From positions 1-64,000 of the forward strand of contig NZ_AOPZ01000007.1 of NCBI RefSeq assembly GCF_000414115.1: DNA of 64,000 nucleotides, written 5' to 3'. The stretch is from Streptomyces aurantiacus JA 4570. GTDB taxonomy: Bacteria > Actinomycetota > Actinomycetes > Streptomycetales > Streptomycetaceae. Of the stretch, positions 44,693 through 53,209 are shown piece after piece. A program made the translations under genes and the position numbers. Under the pieces are notes generated by a model that was given only the letters and a program-made list of their open reading frames with translations, had not been told where the DNA came from and searched no databases. How positions within the stretch are numbered: the stretch's first letter is position 1; the number at the start of each line of letters is the position of its first letter.

Positions 44693-46279
44693 GTGTTCAG
44701 AAGAGTTCACCCGCGGTGCCTGCGGCCGTTCACGCTGCTGGCGTCCCTGTCCCTGGTCGCGGGATGCGGTGTGCTGTCCTCCGAGGGCGCGGACGGCGAG
44801 GACGCCATCACCGTCGGCACCACGAGCGCGCCGAGCACCCTCGATCCCGCCGCGGCCTACGACGGCTCCTGGGAGCTGTACCGGAACGTCTTCCAGACGC
44901 TCCTGAGCTTCCCCTCGGGCGCCACCCAGCCCCAGCCCGACGCCGCGGAGCGCTGCAGGTTCACGGACGGCTCCAGCATGGTCTACACGTGTACGTTGCG
45001 CGACGGCCTGAAGTTCTCCGACGGCGACACGCTGGACGCGCGGGCGGTGAAGTTCTCCATCGACCGGATGCGGCGCATCGACGTCAAGGGCGGTCCCGCC
45101 GGGCTGCTCGGCGCGCTGCGGACGGTCGAGACCAAGGGCGACCGGACCGTCGTCTTCCGGCTGCGCAAGCCGGACGCCACGTTCCCGTTCGTGCTCGCGA
45201 CACCCGCGATGTCGATCGTCGACCCCAGCGAGTACCCGGCCGACAAGGTGCGCGAGGGCAACGAGATCAGTGGCTCCGGGCCGTACGCGCTCAAGGACTA
45301 CCGCCCCGGGGACCGGGCCGAGCTCGTCAAGAACACCCACTACGAAGGCGCGGCCGACCGCAAGAACGACGCCGTGACCATCCGCTACTTCCGCGACTCC
45401 GACGCCATGGTGGACGAGCTGCGCGCCAAGGAACTGGACGTCACCTTCCGCGGCCTCGGGGCGCAGGACATCGTGGAGCAGCAGGGCCCCGACAAGAAGA
45501 GCGGCATCCGGCTCGTCGAGGGCGCCGGCGCCGAGATCCGCTACCTGGTGTTCAACCCCGAGGACCCGTGGGCGCGCCGGCCCGCGGTGCGCAAGGCGTT
45601 CGCCCAGGTCATCGACCGCGGTGCCATAGCCCACAAGGTCTACAAGGACACCGTGGAGCCGCTGTACTCGATGGTCCCGCGCGGGGTCACCGGGCACGGC
45701 ACGGGCTTCTTCGACGAGTACGGCAACCCCAGCGCGGCCAAGGCGAAACGAATCCTCAGGGCGGCCGGGATCACCGAACGCGTACCGCTCACCCTCTGGT
45801 ACACCACCGACCGCTACGGCTCGGCCACCGCGCCGGAGTTCGCGGAGATCAAGCGGCAGCTGGAGGACTCGGGCCTGTTCCGGATCACCATCAAGGGCGT
45901 GCCGTGGCAGCGGTTCGACAAGGAGTACAAGAACGGCGAGTACCCGGTCTTCGGGCGCGGCTGGTTCCCGGACTTCCCGGACGCGGACAACTTCATCGCG
46001 CCCTTCGTGGGCGAGCGCAACGTCCACAACCTGCCGTATCCGTCCCCGGAGCTGACCGAGGAGGTGCTGCCGCGCTCCCGCCGCGAGGCCGACCGGAGCA
46101 ACGTCGTCGACCAGTTCAGGCAGGCACAGCGGATCCTCCTCGACGACGTGCGGCTGCTGCCGCTGTGGCAGGGCAAGCAGTACGTCATGTCGAGCGAGGA
46201 GATCTCCGGCGGGGAGCGGGCCCTCGACCCCTCGGCGATCATGATGATGTGGGAGCTGGGGCGCAAGACCAGCTGGTAG
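44693..46279 (+). CDS. ABC transporter substrate-binding lipoprotein (family 5, peptide/oligopeptide)
   Basis: A 528-residue lipoprotein. The signal peptide ends in a lipobox (LASLSLVAGCG), after which the family-5 solute-binding fold follows: TVGTTSAPSTLDPAAAYDGS, the conserved RDGLKFSDGDTLDA, SGPYALKDYRPGDRAELVKN and PLWQGKQYVMSS. It should bind peptides or a similar solute outside the membrane. No permease or ATPase genes are adjacent, so it is an orphan or serves a transporter elsewhere. The GTG start follows GAGGAG. Confidence 0.87.
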   Translation: MFRRVHPRCLRPFTLLASLSLVAGCGVLSSEGADGEDAITVGTTSAPSTLDPAAAYDGSWELYRNVFQTLLSFPSGATQPQPDAAERCRFTDGSSMVYTCTLRDGLKFSDGDTLDARAVKFSIDRMRRIDVKGGPAGLLGALRTVETKGDRTVVFRLRKPDATFPFVLATPAMSIVDPSEYPADKVREGNEISGSGPYALKDYRPGDRAELVKNTHYEGAADRKNDAVTIRYFRDSDAMVDELRAKELDVTFRGLGAQDIVEQQGPDKKSGIRLVEGAGAEIRYLVFNPEDPWARRPAVRKAFAQVIDRGAIAHKVYKDTVEPLYSMVPRGVTGHGTGFFDEYGNPSAAKAKRILRAAGITERVPLTLWYTTDRYGSATAPEFAEIKRQLEDSGLFRITIKGVPWQRFDKEYKNGEYPVFGRGWFPDFPDADNFIAPFVGERNVHNLPYPSPELTEEVLPRSRREADRSNVVDQFRQAQRILLDDVRLLPLWQGKQYVMSSEEISGGERALDPSAIMMMWELGRKTSW

Positions 46280-46298
46280 CTCCCGGGGGGCCCGCTGA

Positions 46299-46321
46299 TT
46301 GTCAGTGGCCGCCGGTAGGTT
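46299..46321 (+). promoter_or_regulatory. RecA-NDp/PafBC-type promoter of ung
   Basis: TTGTCAGTG (46299-46307), eight bases and TAGGTT (46316-46321): a full match to the RecA-independent DNA-damage consensus. A 7-bp dyad GAGGTGC/GCACCTC (46324-46330, 46341-46347) follows at the transcription start. The ribosome site GGAGG is further downstream, so this member has a leader of about 30 nt. Confidence 0.8.
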
Positions 46322-46360
46322 CTGAGGTGCAGAACTGAACGCACCTCGGAGGTTGTTGAC

Positions 46361-47044
46361 GTGACCGACATCGCCATGCTGCCCGCGTCCTGGCGCGGAG
46401 TCCTCGGCGAGGAACTGCAGAAGCCCTACTTCAAGGAGCTCACCGAGTTCGTCGAGGAGGAGCGGGCGAAGGGGCCGGTCTTCCCGCCGCGCGAGGAGGT
46501 GTTCGCCGCCCTGGACGCGACGCCGTACGACCAGGTGAAGGTCCTCATCCTCGGCCAGGACCCGTATCACGGCCAGGGCCAGGGCCACGGCCTGTGCTTC
46601 TCGGTCCGCCCCGGGGTGAAGACCCCGCCCTCCCTGCGGAACATCTACAAGGAGATGAAGGAGGAGCTCGGTCACCCGGTGCCGGACAACGGCTATCTGA
46701 TGCCGTGGGCCCGCCAGGGCGTGCTGCTTTTGAACGCGGTCCTGACGGTCCGCTCCGGCGAGGCCAACTCCCACAAGGGCAAGGGCTGGGAGAAGTTCAC
46801 GGACGCGGTGATCCGCGCGGTGGCCGAGCGGCCCGACCCCGCGGTCTTCGTCCTGTGGGGCAACTACGCCCAGAAGAAGCTCCCCCTCATCGACACCGAG
46901 CGGCACGTCGTGGTCAAGGGGGCGCATCCCTCGCCGCTGTCCGCGAGGAAGTTCTTCGGCTCCCGCCCCTTCACGCAGATCGACGAGGCGGTCGCGGCCC
47001 AGGGCCACGAGGCCATCGACTGGCGCATCCCCGACCTGGGCTGA
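46361..47044 (+). CDS. ung: Uracil-DNA glycosylase
   Basis: A 227-residue family-1 uracil-DNA glycosylase. The water-activating loop GQDPYHGQGQGHGLCFSV has the catalytic Asp near residue 67, and the minor-groove loop GAHPSPLSARKFFGSRPF has the catalytic His near residue 189. It removes uracil arising by cytosine deamination, a heavy burden in such a GC-rich genome. GGAGG precedes the GTG start. The DNA-damage type promoter indicates that it is induced by damage together with dinB. Confidence 0.95.
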   Translation: MTDIAMLPASWRGVLGEELQKPYFKELTEFVEEERAKGPVFPPREEVFAALDATPYDQVKVLILGQDPYHGQGQGHGLCFSVRPGVKTPPSLRNIYKEMKEELGHPVPDNGYLMPWARQGVLLLNAVLTVRSGEANSHKGKGWEKFTDAVIRAVAERPDPAVFVLWGNYAQKKLPLIDTERHVVVKGAHPSPLSARKFFGSRPFTQIDEAVAAQGHEAIDWRIPDLG

Positions 47045-47085
47045 GCAGGCGGGAGCGCCCCGCTCCGCACCGCGCCTGACCGCGA

Positions 47086-47108
47086 TTGTCAGTGCTGCCC
47101 GCTAGCGT
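47086..47108 (+). promoter_or_regulatory. RecA-NDp/PafBC-type promoter of the TPR-like gene
   Basis: TTGTCAGTG (47086-47094), eight bases and TAGCGT (47103-47108). Spacing and sequence match the ung promoter 790 bp upstream. It shows that the gene after ung has its own damage-type promoter rather than depending on read-through. Confidence 0.78.
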
Positions 47109-47120
47109 CGGCATCGGTTG

Positions 47121-47146
47121 GTGGGACTGCCCTCCGGCAGCCCCAC
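47121..47146 (+). promoter_or_regulatory. Leader hairpin in the TPR-like gene transcript
   Basis: GTGGG-A-CTGCC (47121-47131) pairs with GGCAG-C-CCCAC (47136-47146) around the loop CTCC, with a single A-C mismatch. It lies just after the predicted transcription start and could be a mRNA stability or regulatory element. Confidence 0.45.
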
Positions 47147-47193
47147 GGCCGACGGACGACTGACATCCGATGGCGGACGCGGAGGGCCACGCG

Positions 47194-47688
47194 GTGGCGG
47201 AGCAGCAGGAACAGACGGCGGAAGACGAAGACGCCATGATGACCCGGATCGGGCAGGCGGTCATGCTCCAGCACGCGGGCGACCGCGAGGAGGCGCAGAC
47301 ACGCTTCCTCGCGCTCTGGTCGGAGATCGGCGAGGAGGGCGACCCCCTGCACCGCTGCACCCTCGCGCACTACATGGCCGACACGCAGGCCGACCCCGCC
47401 GACGAACTCGCCTGGGACCTCAGGGCGTTGTCGGCGGCGCACGAGCTGACGGACGAGCGCGTCGGCGCCCACCACCAGTCCCTCGCGGTGCGCGGCTTCT
47501 ATCCCTCGCTGCATCTGAACCTGGCGGCGGACTATGTGAAGCTCTCCCGCCCGGAGGCTGCCCGCAGCCATCTGCGGCAGGCGCGCGGCGCGGTGGGCGC
47601 GCTCGGCGACGACGGCTATGGGGACGGCATCCGGGCGGCCCTGGAGCGGCTTGAGGCACAGGTGGGGGAGGGGGCTGTGGAGGAGTAG
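47194..47688 (+). CDS. Helical-repeat (TPR-like) protein under a DNA-damage promoter
   Basis: A 164-residue acidic, all-helical protein. AVMLQHAGDREEAQTRFLAL resembles a tetratricopeptide unit, and SLHLNLAADYVKLSRPEAAR with RSHLRQARGAVGALG resembles another. I know of no assigned function. The GTG at 47194 is preceded by GGAGGG at seven nt, better than the ATG at 47170 which has no site. The dedicated RecA-NDp-like promoter and the place directly after ung suggest a role in the DNA-damage response, perhaps as an adaptor. Confidence 0.75.
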   Translation: MAEQQEQTAEDEDAMMTRIGQAVMLQHAGDREEAQTRFLALWSEIGEEGDPLHRCTLAHYMADTQADPADELAWDLRALSAAHELTDERVGAHHQSLAVRGFYPSLHLNLAADYVKLSRPEAARSHLRQARGAVGALGDDGYGDGIRAALERLEAQVGEGAVEE

Positions 47689-47701
47689 GGGGAGCCTGGG
47701 G

Positions 47702-47750
47702 TGCCGGGTGCCGGGTGCCGGGTGCCGGGTGCCGGGTGCCGGGTGCCGAG
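47702..47750. repeat. Heptamer tandem array TGCCGGG
   Basis: Six perfect copies of TGCCGGG (47702-47743) and one degenerate copy lie just after the TPR-like gene, with further decayed units up to about 47790. The array is non-coding in the annotated direction. Its unit length suggests slippage and it should be length-variable between strains. Confidence 0.8.
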
Positions 47751-47814
47751 TGCGGGTTGCCGGATGCCGGGCCGCCGGGCGCCGGAGGTCGGCTCGGTGG
47801 CGCCCGCCCCTGGC

Positions 47815-48522
47815 TCAACGCCCGTACGCCTCCACGCAGATGACCGCCTCCCTGCTGTCCGGCTTCCATCCTCCGTGCCTCTTCCCCAGGGCGCACAGCT
47901 CGACCGCGGTGTGCGTGTGCGCGTGTGCGAGCGGAGGCGCGGCATGCGGGGATGTCGACTTGTCGCTGTGGCCATGGTGGCGACCCCGGTGGCCGTCGCC
48001 GTGCCGCGGCCGGTCCGGGCGTTCGCGGCGGGCGGGGCTTGTGCGCGTGGGGCTGGCTTCGGTGGTGGGCGAGGCGGACGGGGCCGAGCGGCGGGCGTCC
48101 GGGGCGGCAGTCGGCGGGGACGCGGTGGGGAACGGCGCGCCTGGAGGGCCCACGCGCTCCAGGGAGTCATGGGCCGGAGCCTCCACGGCCCGCGACGGCC
48201 GGGTTGACGGCGTGGGGGAGGGAATCGCCGGATCCGCGGCCGCCCTGCCGTCGACCGGGCTTCCGTCGACCTCCCTTCCGTCGGCCGCCGCGCCCCGCCA
48301 AGTCGTCCGCTCGGCGCCGGTGCATCCGGAGAGCGCCAGCACGGCGACGGTCACGAGGAGCACCGCTGTGGCCGTCTGAAACACCGCCGTGGCGGCTCGA
48401 AGCGGTGCGGTGGCCGTTCGAAGCGCTGAGGTGGTCGCTCGAAGCGTGACGGTGGTCGTCCGAAGCATGGTGGTGGTCGTCCGAAGCGCTGCTGTCGTCG
48501 TCGATCGCTGCACCCGCGCCAC
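47815..48522 (-). CDS. Putative lipoprotein with heptad-repeat N-terminal extension
   Basis: A 235-residue protein, not recognised. Residues about 1-50 are built of heptads of the form T-x-L-R-x-x-T (MLRTTTVTLRATTSALRTAT), coded by a 21-bp repeat array. A hydrophobic segment and lipobox follow (LLVTVAVLALSGCTG, Cys near 66), then a proline/serine/threonine-rich spacer with a histidine-rich part (RHGDGHRGRHHGH), and a compact conserved-looking end CALGKRHGGWKPDSREAVIC. If the lipobox is used, the repeat region is an unusually long N-region of the signal, or the true start is internal (ATG at 48468 or later). Confidence 0.5.
   Translation of the reverse strand: MARVQRSTTTAALRTTTTMLRTTTVTLRATTSALRTATAPLRAATAVFQTATAVLLVTVAVLALSGCTGAERTTWRGAAADGREVDGSPVDGRAAADPAIPSPTPSTRPSRAVEAPAHDSLERVGPPGAPFPTASPPTAAPDARRSAPSASPTTEASPTRTSPARRERPDRPRHGDGHRGRHHGHSDKSTSPHAAPPLAHAHTHTAVELCALGKRHGGWKPDSREAVICVEAYGR
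48377..48487. repeat. 21-bp-period repeat array inside the lipoprotein gene
   Basis: CGAAGC recurs at 48398, 48419, 48440, 48461 and 48482, exactly 21 bp apart, with a decayed copy at 48377 and similar GTGGTCG sequence between copies. The period is a multiple of three and encodes the heptad repeats on the minus strand. Confidence 0.75.
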
Positions 48523-48646
48523 TCTGCTGCCCCCGGCGCACCCCGGGGCGGCGAACCAACCCGCGTCCTCCGCACGGGTGACACCGGCGCGCGCGACACC
48601 GGATCACGCGCGCCCCCTGGCGGCGCGACCGCCCCGGTGCGGGCCC

Positions 48647-49255
48647 TCACTCCTGGGCGTCCCCGTCGAGCATCCCCCGCAGCAACTCCGCCGCCCCGGC
48701 CCGCAGTTCGTCCAGTGTCGGTGTCGCCGCGTGGTAGGAGCCCGCGACGCACGAGAACATCATGCCGTCGCACCACGCCACCAGTGACAGCGTGTGCCGC
48801 TCCGGCTCCTTGGAGCCCGCCGCAACCATCAGCGCGGTCAGCGGCTCACGGAACTGGGCGCCCGCCGTGTCGTAGTACGTCCGCAACTCGGGGCGCCGGG
48901 TGGCCTCCAGGGCCAGCTCGTAGCGGGACAGGAGCAGGTCGCGGTGGGTGTCGCCGGCCAGGAAGCGGTGCAGGGCCAGGGCGAGGCCGGTGACCAGGGA
49001 GTCACGGTCGTCGGCCGGGCCGGGGAGTTCCCTCGGGGTGAGGACGTCGTTCTCCCGCTCGGCCTGCCGGCGCACCGCGGTCTCCAACAGGGCCTGCCGC
49101 GTTCGGGCGTGGTTCGAGGTCGACCCCAGAGGCAGCCCCGCCGCCTCGTCGACCGCGCGGTGGGTGAGGCCCCGCATCCCGCGCTCGGCGAGCAGGGCCA
49201 GGGCGGTGTCGGCGATGAGTTCGGTGCGGGCTGACCCCGTGGCACGTACAGGCAT
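48647..49255 (-). CDS. TetR-family transcriptional regulator
   Basis: A 202-residue TetR regulator with an N-terminal helix-turn-helix (RTELIADTALALLAERGMRG, THRAVDEAAGLPLGSTSNHA) and a C-terminal ligand domain (LHRFLAGDTHRDLLLSRYEL; VAWCDGMMFSCVAG). The ATG at 49255 is seven nt after TAGGGT on the minus strand, pointing to a leaderless mRNA. It is divergent from the FAD monooxygenase gene, and two identical operators lie between them, so it surely represses both. Confidence 0.87.
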   Translation of the reverse strand: MPVRATGSARTELIADTALALLAERGMRGLTHRAVDEAAGLPLGSTSNHARTRQALLETAVRRQAERENDVLTPRELPGPADDRDSLVTGLALALHRFLAGDTHRDLLLSRYELALEATRRPELRTYYDTAGAQFREPLTALMVAAGSKEPERHTLSLVAWCDGMMFSCVAGSYHAATPTLDELRAGAAELLRGMLDGDAQE

Positions 49256-49276
49256 GAGGCCCACCCTACCGCCGTC

Positions 49277-49322
49277 ACTACGGATGTAGTACGTTCGGTA
49301 TCGCGGGCACTACATTTGTAGT
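49277..49322. promoter_or_regulatory. Two TetR operators ACTAC-N4-GTAGT
   Basis: ACTAC-GGAT-GTAGT (49277-49290) and ACTAC-ATTT-GTAGT (49309-49322) are identical in both half-sites and have centres 32 bp apart, three helical turns. They lie between the divergent tetR and FAD monooxygenase genes. Confidence 0.78.
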
Positions 49323-49367
49323 TGCCGAGCTGGTGCCCGTGCCAAGCGTGCGCGACAAGGAGAGATC

Positions 49368-50606
49368 ATGGCCGAAGCAGCGAATCCTCCCGAGCTCCAC
49401 GCCGTCGTCATAGGAGGCGGCATAGGCGGGCTCACCGCGGCCATCGCCCTGTACCAGTCCGGCTGGCGCGTCACCGTCCTGGAGCGCGCCGGGACCCTGG
49501 AGCCGGTGGGCTCCGGCATCGGCCTCGCCCCCAACTCCCAGCGCGCCCTTGACGTTCTGGGCCTCGGCGACCGGGTGCGCGAGCTCGCCGCCTGGCAGGG
49601 GGCGGGCGGGATGCGGGCGCAGGACGGCCGCTGGCTCGTGCGGACCAGCGCCGCCGCGACGGCACGGGCGTTCGGCGGCTCGCTGGTGCTGCTGCACCGC
49701 GCCACGCTCATCGACCTGCTCGTCGGCGCCCTGCCCGCCGACTGCCTGCGCACCGGCGTCGACGCCCGCCTCACCGATCGCGGCGGCCCCGGCCGCAAGG
49801 CCGTCGTCACGACCGGCGACGGCGCCATCGAGGCCGACCTCGTCGTCGGCGCCGACGGCATCAACTCCGCCGTACGGACGGCCCTGTTCCCCGCCCACCC
49901 CGGGCCCGCGTACACCGGCTTCACCGCCTGGCGGCTCATCGTGCCCGCGCCCGGGCGCCCCTTCGAGCCGCACGAGACCTGGGGCCGCGGCGGCGTCTGG
50001 GGCACCCAGCCGCTGAAGGACGGCCGGGTGTACGCGTACGCCACCGCGCTCGTCCCGGAGGGCGGCCGCGCGCCCGACAGCGAGAAGGCCGAGCTGGAGC
50101 GCCGGTTCGCGCGCTGGCACGACCCGATTCCCGAGATCATCGCCGCGGCCCGGCCCGAGGACGTCCTGCGCAACGACGTGCGCCACCTCATCGAGCCGCT
50201 GCCCGCCTACCACCGGGGCCGCACGGCCCTCCTCGGCGACGCCGCGCACGCCATGGCGCCGACGCTCGGCCAGGGCGGCAACCAGGCCATCGAGGACGCC
50301 GTCGTGCTCGCCCACCACGTGCCCCCGCGCGGCGACCTCGCCACGGGCCTCGCCGCGTACAGCGCCGTACGGCTGCCGCGGACCACGGCCATCGTGCGGC
50401 AGGCCGCCCGCACCGCCCGCCTCAACCACCTCACCAACGGCGCGCTGCTGGCCGTACGCGACACCCTGATGAGCACGGCCCACCGGCTCGGCCCGAACAT
50501 GATCATGCGAGGGTTCGCGTCGATCGCCGACTGGCAGCCGCCGGGGCCCCCGTATGCTGCGGGAACGGACGCGGGGGCGCAGGAGCGTCGCGTCGCACGA
50601 CGGTAG
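49368..50606 (+). CDS. FAD-dependent aromatic monooxygenase
   Basis: A 412-residue class A flavoprotein monooxygenase. It has the dinucleotide motif VIGGGIGGLTAAIAL (near residue 13), the DG motif VVGADGINSAVR and the ribityl motif LLGDAAHAMAPTLGQGGNQA. It would hydroxylate an aromatic ring with NAD(P)H. AAGGAGAG precedes the ATG. It is under the divergent TetR regulator, so it is probably induced by its aromatic substrate, such as a salicylate-like or polyketide compound. Confidence 0.88.
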   Translation: MAEAANPPELHAVVIGGGIGGLTAAIALYQSGWRVTVLERAGTLEPVGSGIGLAPNSQRALDVLGLGDRVRELAAWQGAGGMRAQDGRWLVRTSAAATARAFGGSLVLLHRATLIDLLVGALPADCLRTGVDARLTDRGGPGRKAVVTTGDGAIEADLVVGADGINSAVRTALFPAHPGPAYTGFTAWRLIVPAPGRPFEPHETWGRGGVWGTQPLKDGRVYAYATALVPEGGRAPDSEKAELERRFARWHDPIPEIIAAARPEDVLRNDVRHLIEPLPAYHRGRTALLGDAAHAMAPTLGQGGNQAIEDAVVLAHHVPPRGDLATGLAAYSAVRLPRTTAIVRQAARTARLNHLTNGALLAVRDTLMSTAHRLGPNMIMRGFASIADWQPPGPPYAAGTDAGAQERRVARR

Positions 50607-50616
50607 GGAGACAGTG

Positions 50617-51522
50617 GTGAAGGTCGGCTGCATCGGACTCGGAGACATCGCGAGGAAGGCGTACCTCCCTGTGCTCGCCACGCAGCCCGGCGTCGAACTG
50701 CACCTGCAGACGCGCACGCCGGCCACCCTGGAGCGGGTCGCGGCGGCCCATCACGTTCCCGGGGCCCGCCGCCACACCGACCTGGACTCGCTGCTCGCCC
50801 AGGGCCTCGACGCCGCCTTCGTGCACGCGCCGACCGCCGTCCACCCCGAGATCGTCACGCGCCTCCTGGAGGCGGGCGTGGCGACGTACGTGGACAAGCC
50901 GATCGCGTACGAACTCGCGGATTCCGAGCGGCTCGTGGCCCTGGCGGAGGAGCGCGGTGTCAGCCTCGCCGTCGGCTTCAACCGCCGCCACGCGCCCGGC
51001 TACGCCCAGTGCGCGGAGCACCCGCGCGAGCTGATCCTGATGCAGAAGAACCGCGTGGGCCTGCCGGAGGACCCGCGCACGATGATCCTGGACGACTTCA
51101 TCCACGTCGTGGACACGCTGCGGTTCCTCGTGCCGGGACGGGTCGACCACGTGGCCGTGCGCGGGCGGATGGACAGGGGCCTGCTCGAACACGTCGTGCT
51201 GCAGCTCGCGGGCGACGGATTCACCGCGATCGGCGTGATGAACCGGCTGAGCGGGTCCACGGAGGAGGTCCTCGAGGTCTCCGGGCAGGACACCAAGCGG
51301 CAGGTGCTCAACCTCGCCGAGGTCGTCGACCACAAGGGACAGCCCAGCGTGCGGCGGCGCGGCGACTGGGTGCCGGTGGCGCGGCAGCGCGGCATCGAGC
51401 AGGTCGTGCTCGCCTTCCTGGACTCCGTGCGCGCGGGCAAGGTGCTCAGTGCCCGGGATGCGCTGGAGAGCCATGAGCTGTGCGAGCGGGTGGTGCGGGC
51501 TGTTCAGGAGCAGGCCGCCTGA
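50617..51522 (+). CDS. Gfo/Idh/MocA family oxidoreductase
   Basis: A 301-residue NAD(P)-dependent oxidoreductase with the N-terminal Rossmann motif VGCIGLGDIARKAYLP, ATYVDKPIAYEL (the conserved EKP-like motif as DKP) and a C-terminal alpha/beta domain. Members act on sugars, inositols or biliverdin. The GTG start follows GTAGGGAG. It begins 10 bp after the monooxygenase stop and may be in its operon. Its last 77 bp overlap the 3' end of the lnt gene on the other strand. Confidence 0.83.
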   Translation: MKVGCIGLGDIARKAYLPVLATQPGVELHLQTRTPATLERVAAAHHVPGARRHTDLDSLLAQGLDAAFVHAPTAVHPEIVTRLLEAGVATYVDKPIAYELADSERLVALAEERGVSLAVGFNRRHAPGYAQCAEHPRELILMQKNRVGLPEDPRTMILDDFIHVVDTLRFLVPGRVDHVAVRGRMDRGLLEHVVLQLAGDGFTAIGVMNRLSGSTEEVLEVSGQDTKRQVLNLAEVVDHKGQPSVRRRGDWVPVARQRGIEQVVLAFLDSVRAGKVLSARDALESHELCERVVRAVQEQAA

Positions 51523-53141
51523 AGCGATACGCCCGGGCGCCCTCCGCCAGGCACAGCAGGGCGAGGACGCCGAGCGCCGCGTGCACCGGCCAGTCGCCGA
51601 ACCGCACGTACAAAGTGGTGCCCGTGGCCAGCGGAACCTCGTACTCGGCTGTGGTGGACGCGGACGTGCCGAGGGGCTTCCCGACGCGTTCGCCGCTCGG
51701 GCCGTAGACGGCCGAGACGCCGGTGAGCGTGGCGTGCACCATGGGGCGGCCGGTCTCGGCGGCCCGCACCGCGGCGAGCGACGCGTGCTGCTCCGGCGCC
51801 CAACTGCGCTGGAACGACGACGTGGCGGACTGCGCGAGCAGCACCTGCGCGCCCTCGCGGGTGAGGTGGCGGCTCATGTCGGGGAACGCCGACTCGAAGC
51901 ACACCAGCGGGCCCACCCGCAGCCCCTGCCCGACGTCCATCACGACGGGCCGCTCGCCCCGCCTGCGGTCCTCGCCCGCGGCCTTGCCGACGGACGTCGC
52001 CCAGCCGAGCAGGGAGCGGGCCGGCACGTACTCGCCGAAGGGGACCAGGCGCATCTTGTCGTAGCGGTCGCCCGTAGGTCCTTCCGGGCCCACGAGCACC
52101 GTGCTCTTGAAGATGCCGGGCCGGTCCGAGCGGCGCGCGTCGACGTTCACCAGGATGTCGGCGTCGATCCGCCGGGACAGCGCGGTGATGCGCTCGGCCA
52201 GGTCGGGCCGGTCGGCCAGGTCGTGGGCGACGCTGCTCTCGCCCCACACCACCAGGTCCAGGTCGTGCCCCGCCAGTGACCGGGTCAGCTGCTCCTCGCG
52301 GGCGAACCGCTGGTCGGCGGCGCCCAGGCCGTTCATGACGCCGGGCTGGACGACGGCCACGCGGACGTGCCCGGCGGGGTCGGGGCGCGGGGACCAGGTC
52401 CAGGCCGCGGAGGTGGCGGCGGCCACGGCGAGGAGGCCCGCGAGCGCCGGTACACGGGCTGCGCGGGCTGCGCGGTCGGCGACGAGCGCGGCGACGCCCG
52501 TGTTCACGGCCACCACCAGGGCGCTGACCAGCCATACGCCGCCGACCGACGCGAGCCGCAGCGCGGGTTCGACCTGCCACTGGCTGGAGCCGAGCAGCCC
52601 CCAGGGCCCGCCGAGGCCCTCCCAGGACCGCACCAGTTCCACCATCAGCCAGCCGGACGGCAGCACGAGCAGCGCGGCGCCCGCCCGCCCGGGCGACGGC
52701 GTGCCGCCCAGGAGATGGCGTACGAGCCAGCCCCACGGCGCCCACAGCAGGCCCAGCAGCGCGGCGATGACGAGCGTGAAGACGTGCAGGCTCGGCAGCA
52801 GCCAGTGGTGCACGGCCACCATGAAGCCGAGCCCGCCGAGCCAGCCGTCGAGGGCCGCGCGGCGGCCCGTCGGCGCCGAGCGGGTGAGGAGCAGCCACGG
52901 CACCCAGCCACGGCACGAGCGCGACGTACGCGAACCACCACCACGACGGGGCCGGGAACGCGAGGGCGGGCAGCGCGCCGCACAGGGCGGCGAGGATGCC
53001 CCGCCGCCACGGTGAGGCGAGCGCCGCGGTGTGCGCCGCGCGCCACCGGCGTTTGTCGAGGGCGGGCCCCCGGCGCCGGGCCCCCGCGTCCGTCCGGAAC
53101 GGCACCCACCGGTGCCGCCGGTTGCCGCCCAGCACATCCAT
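51446..53141 (-). pseudogene. lnt: Apolipoprotein N-acyltransferase, frameshifted by a 13-bp duplication
   Basis: Reading from the ATG at 53141 (GGAGG upstream), the product has a short basic N-terminus, a membrane helix (ILAALCGALPALAFPAPSWW) and FAYVALVPWL, then loses frame at about 52904. The rest continues in another frame: further membrane helices, then a nitrilase domain with the catalytic Glu (VVWGESS), Lys (RYDKMRLVPFGEYVP) and Cys (GPLVCFESAF) all present, ending at 51446. The cause is a 12-bp direct repeat CAGCCACGGCAC at 52892 and 52905; deleting 13 bp joins VPWLLLTRSAPTG and restores 560 residues. Lnt adds the third acyl chain to lipoproteins. If real, this copy is inactive; Streptomyces often have a second lnt. 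Confidence 0.82.
52892..52916. repeat. 13-bp tandem duplication causing the lnt frameshift
   Basis: CAGCCACGGCAC is present at 52892-52903 and 52905-52916 with one C between, so 13 bases are repeated. The protein family requires only one copy. This is the same class of lesion as the 16-bp duplication in the DUF881 gene 47.5 kb away. Confidence 0.85.
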
Positions 53142-53209
53142 GCAGCGCGCCTCCCTGCCCGACTCGGCTCCGACACCGCCGTAGGTCCAGTGTGCGCGCC
53201 CCCGACGAT

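Noticed and set aside
47702..47790. Possible CRISPR array
   Set aside because: The unit is seven bases without spacers and no cas genes are present.
47420..47896. Minus-strand frame with GTRHPAP repeats
   Set aside because: This is just the translation of the TGCCGGG heptamer array; no start site or conserved sequence.
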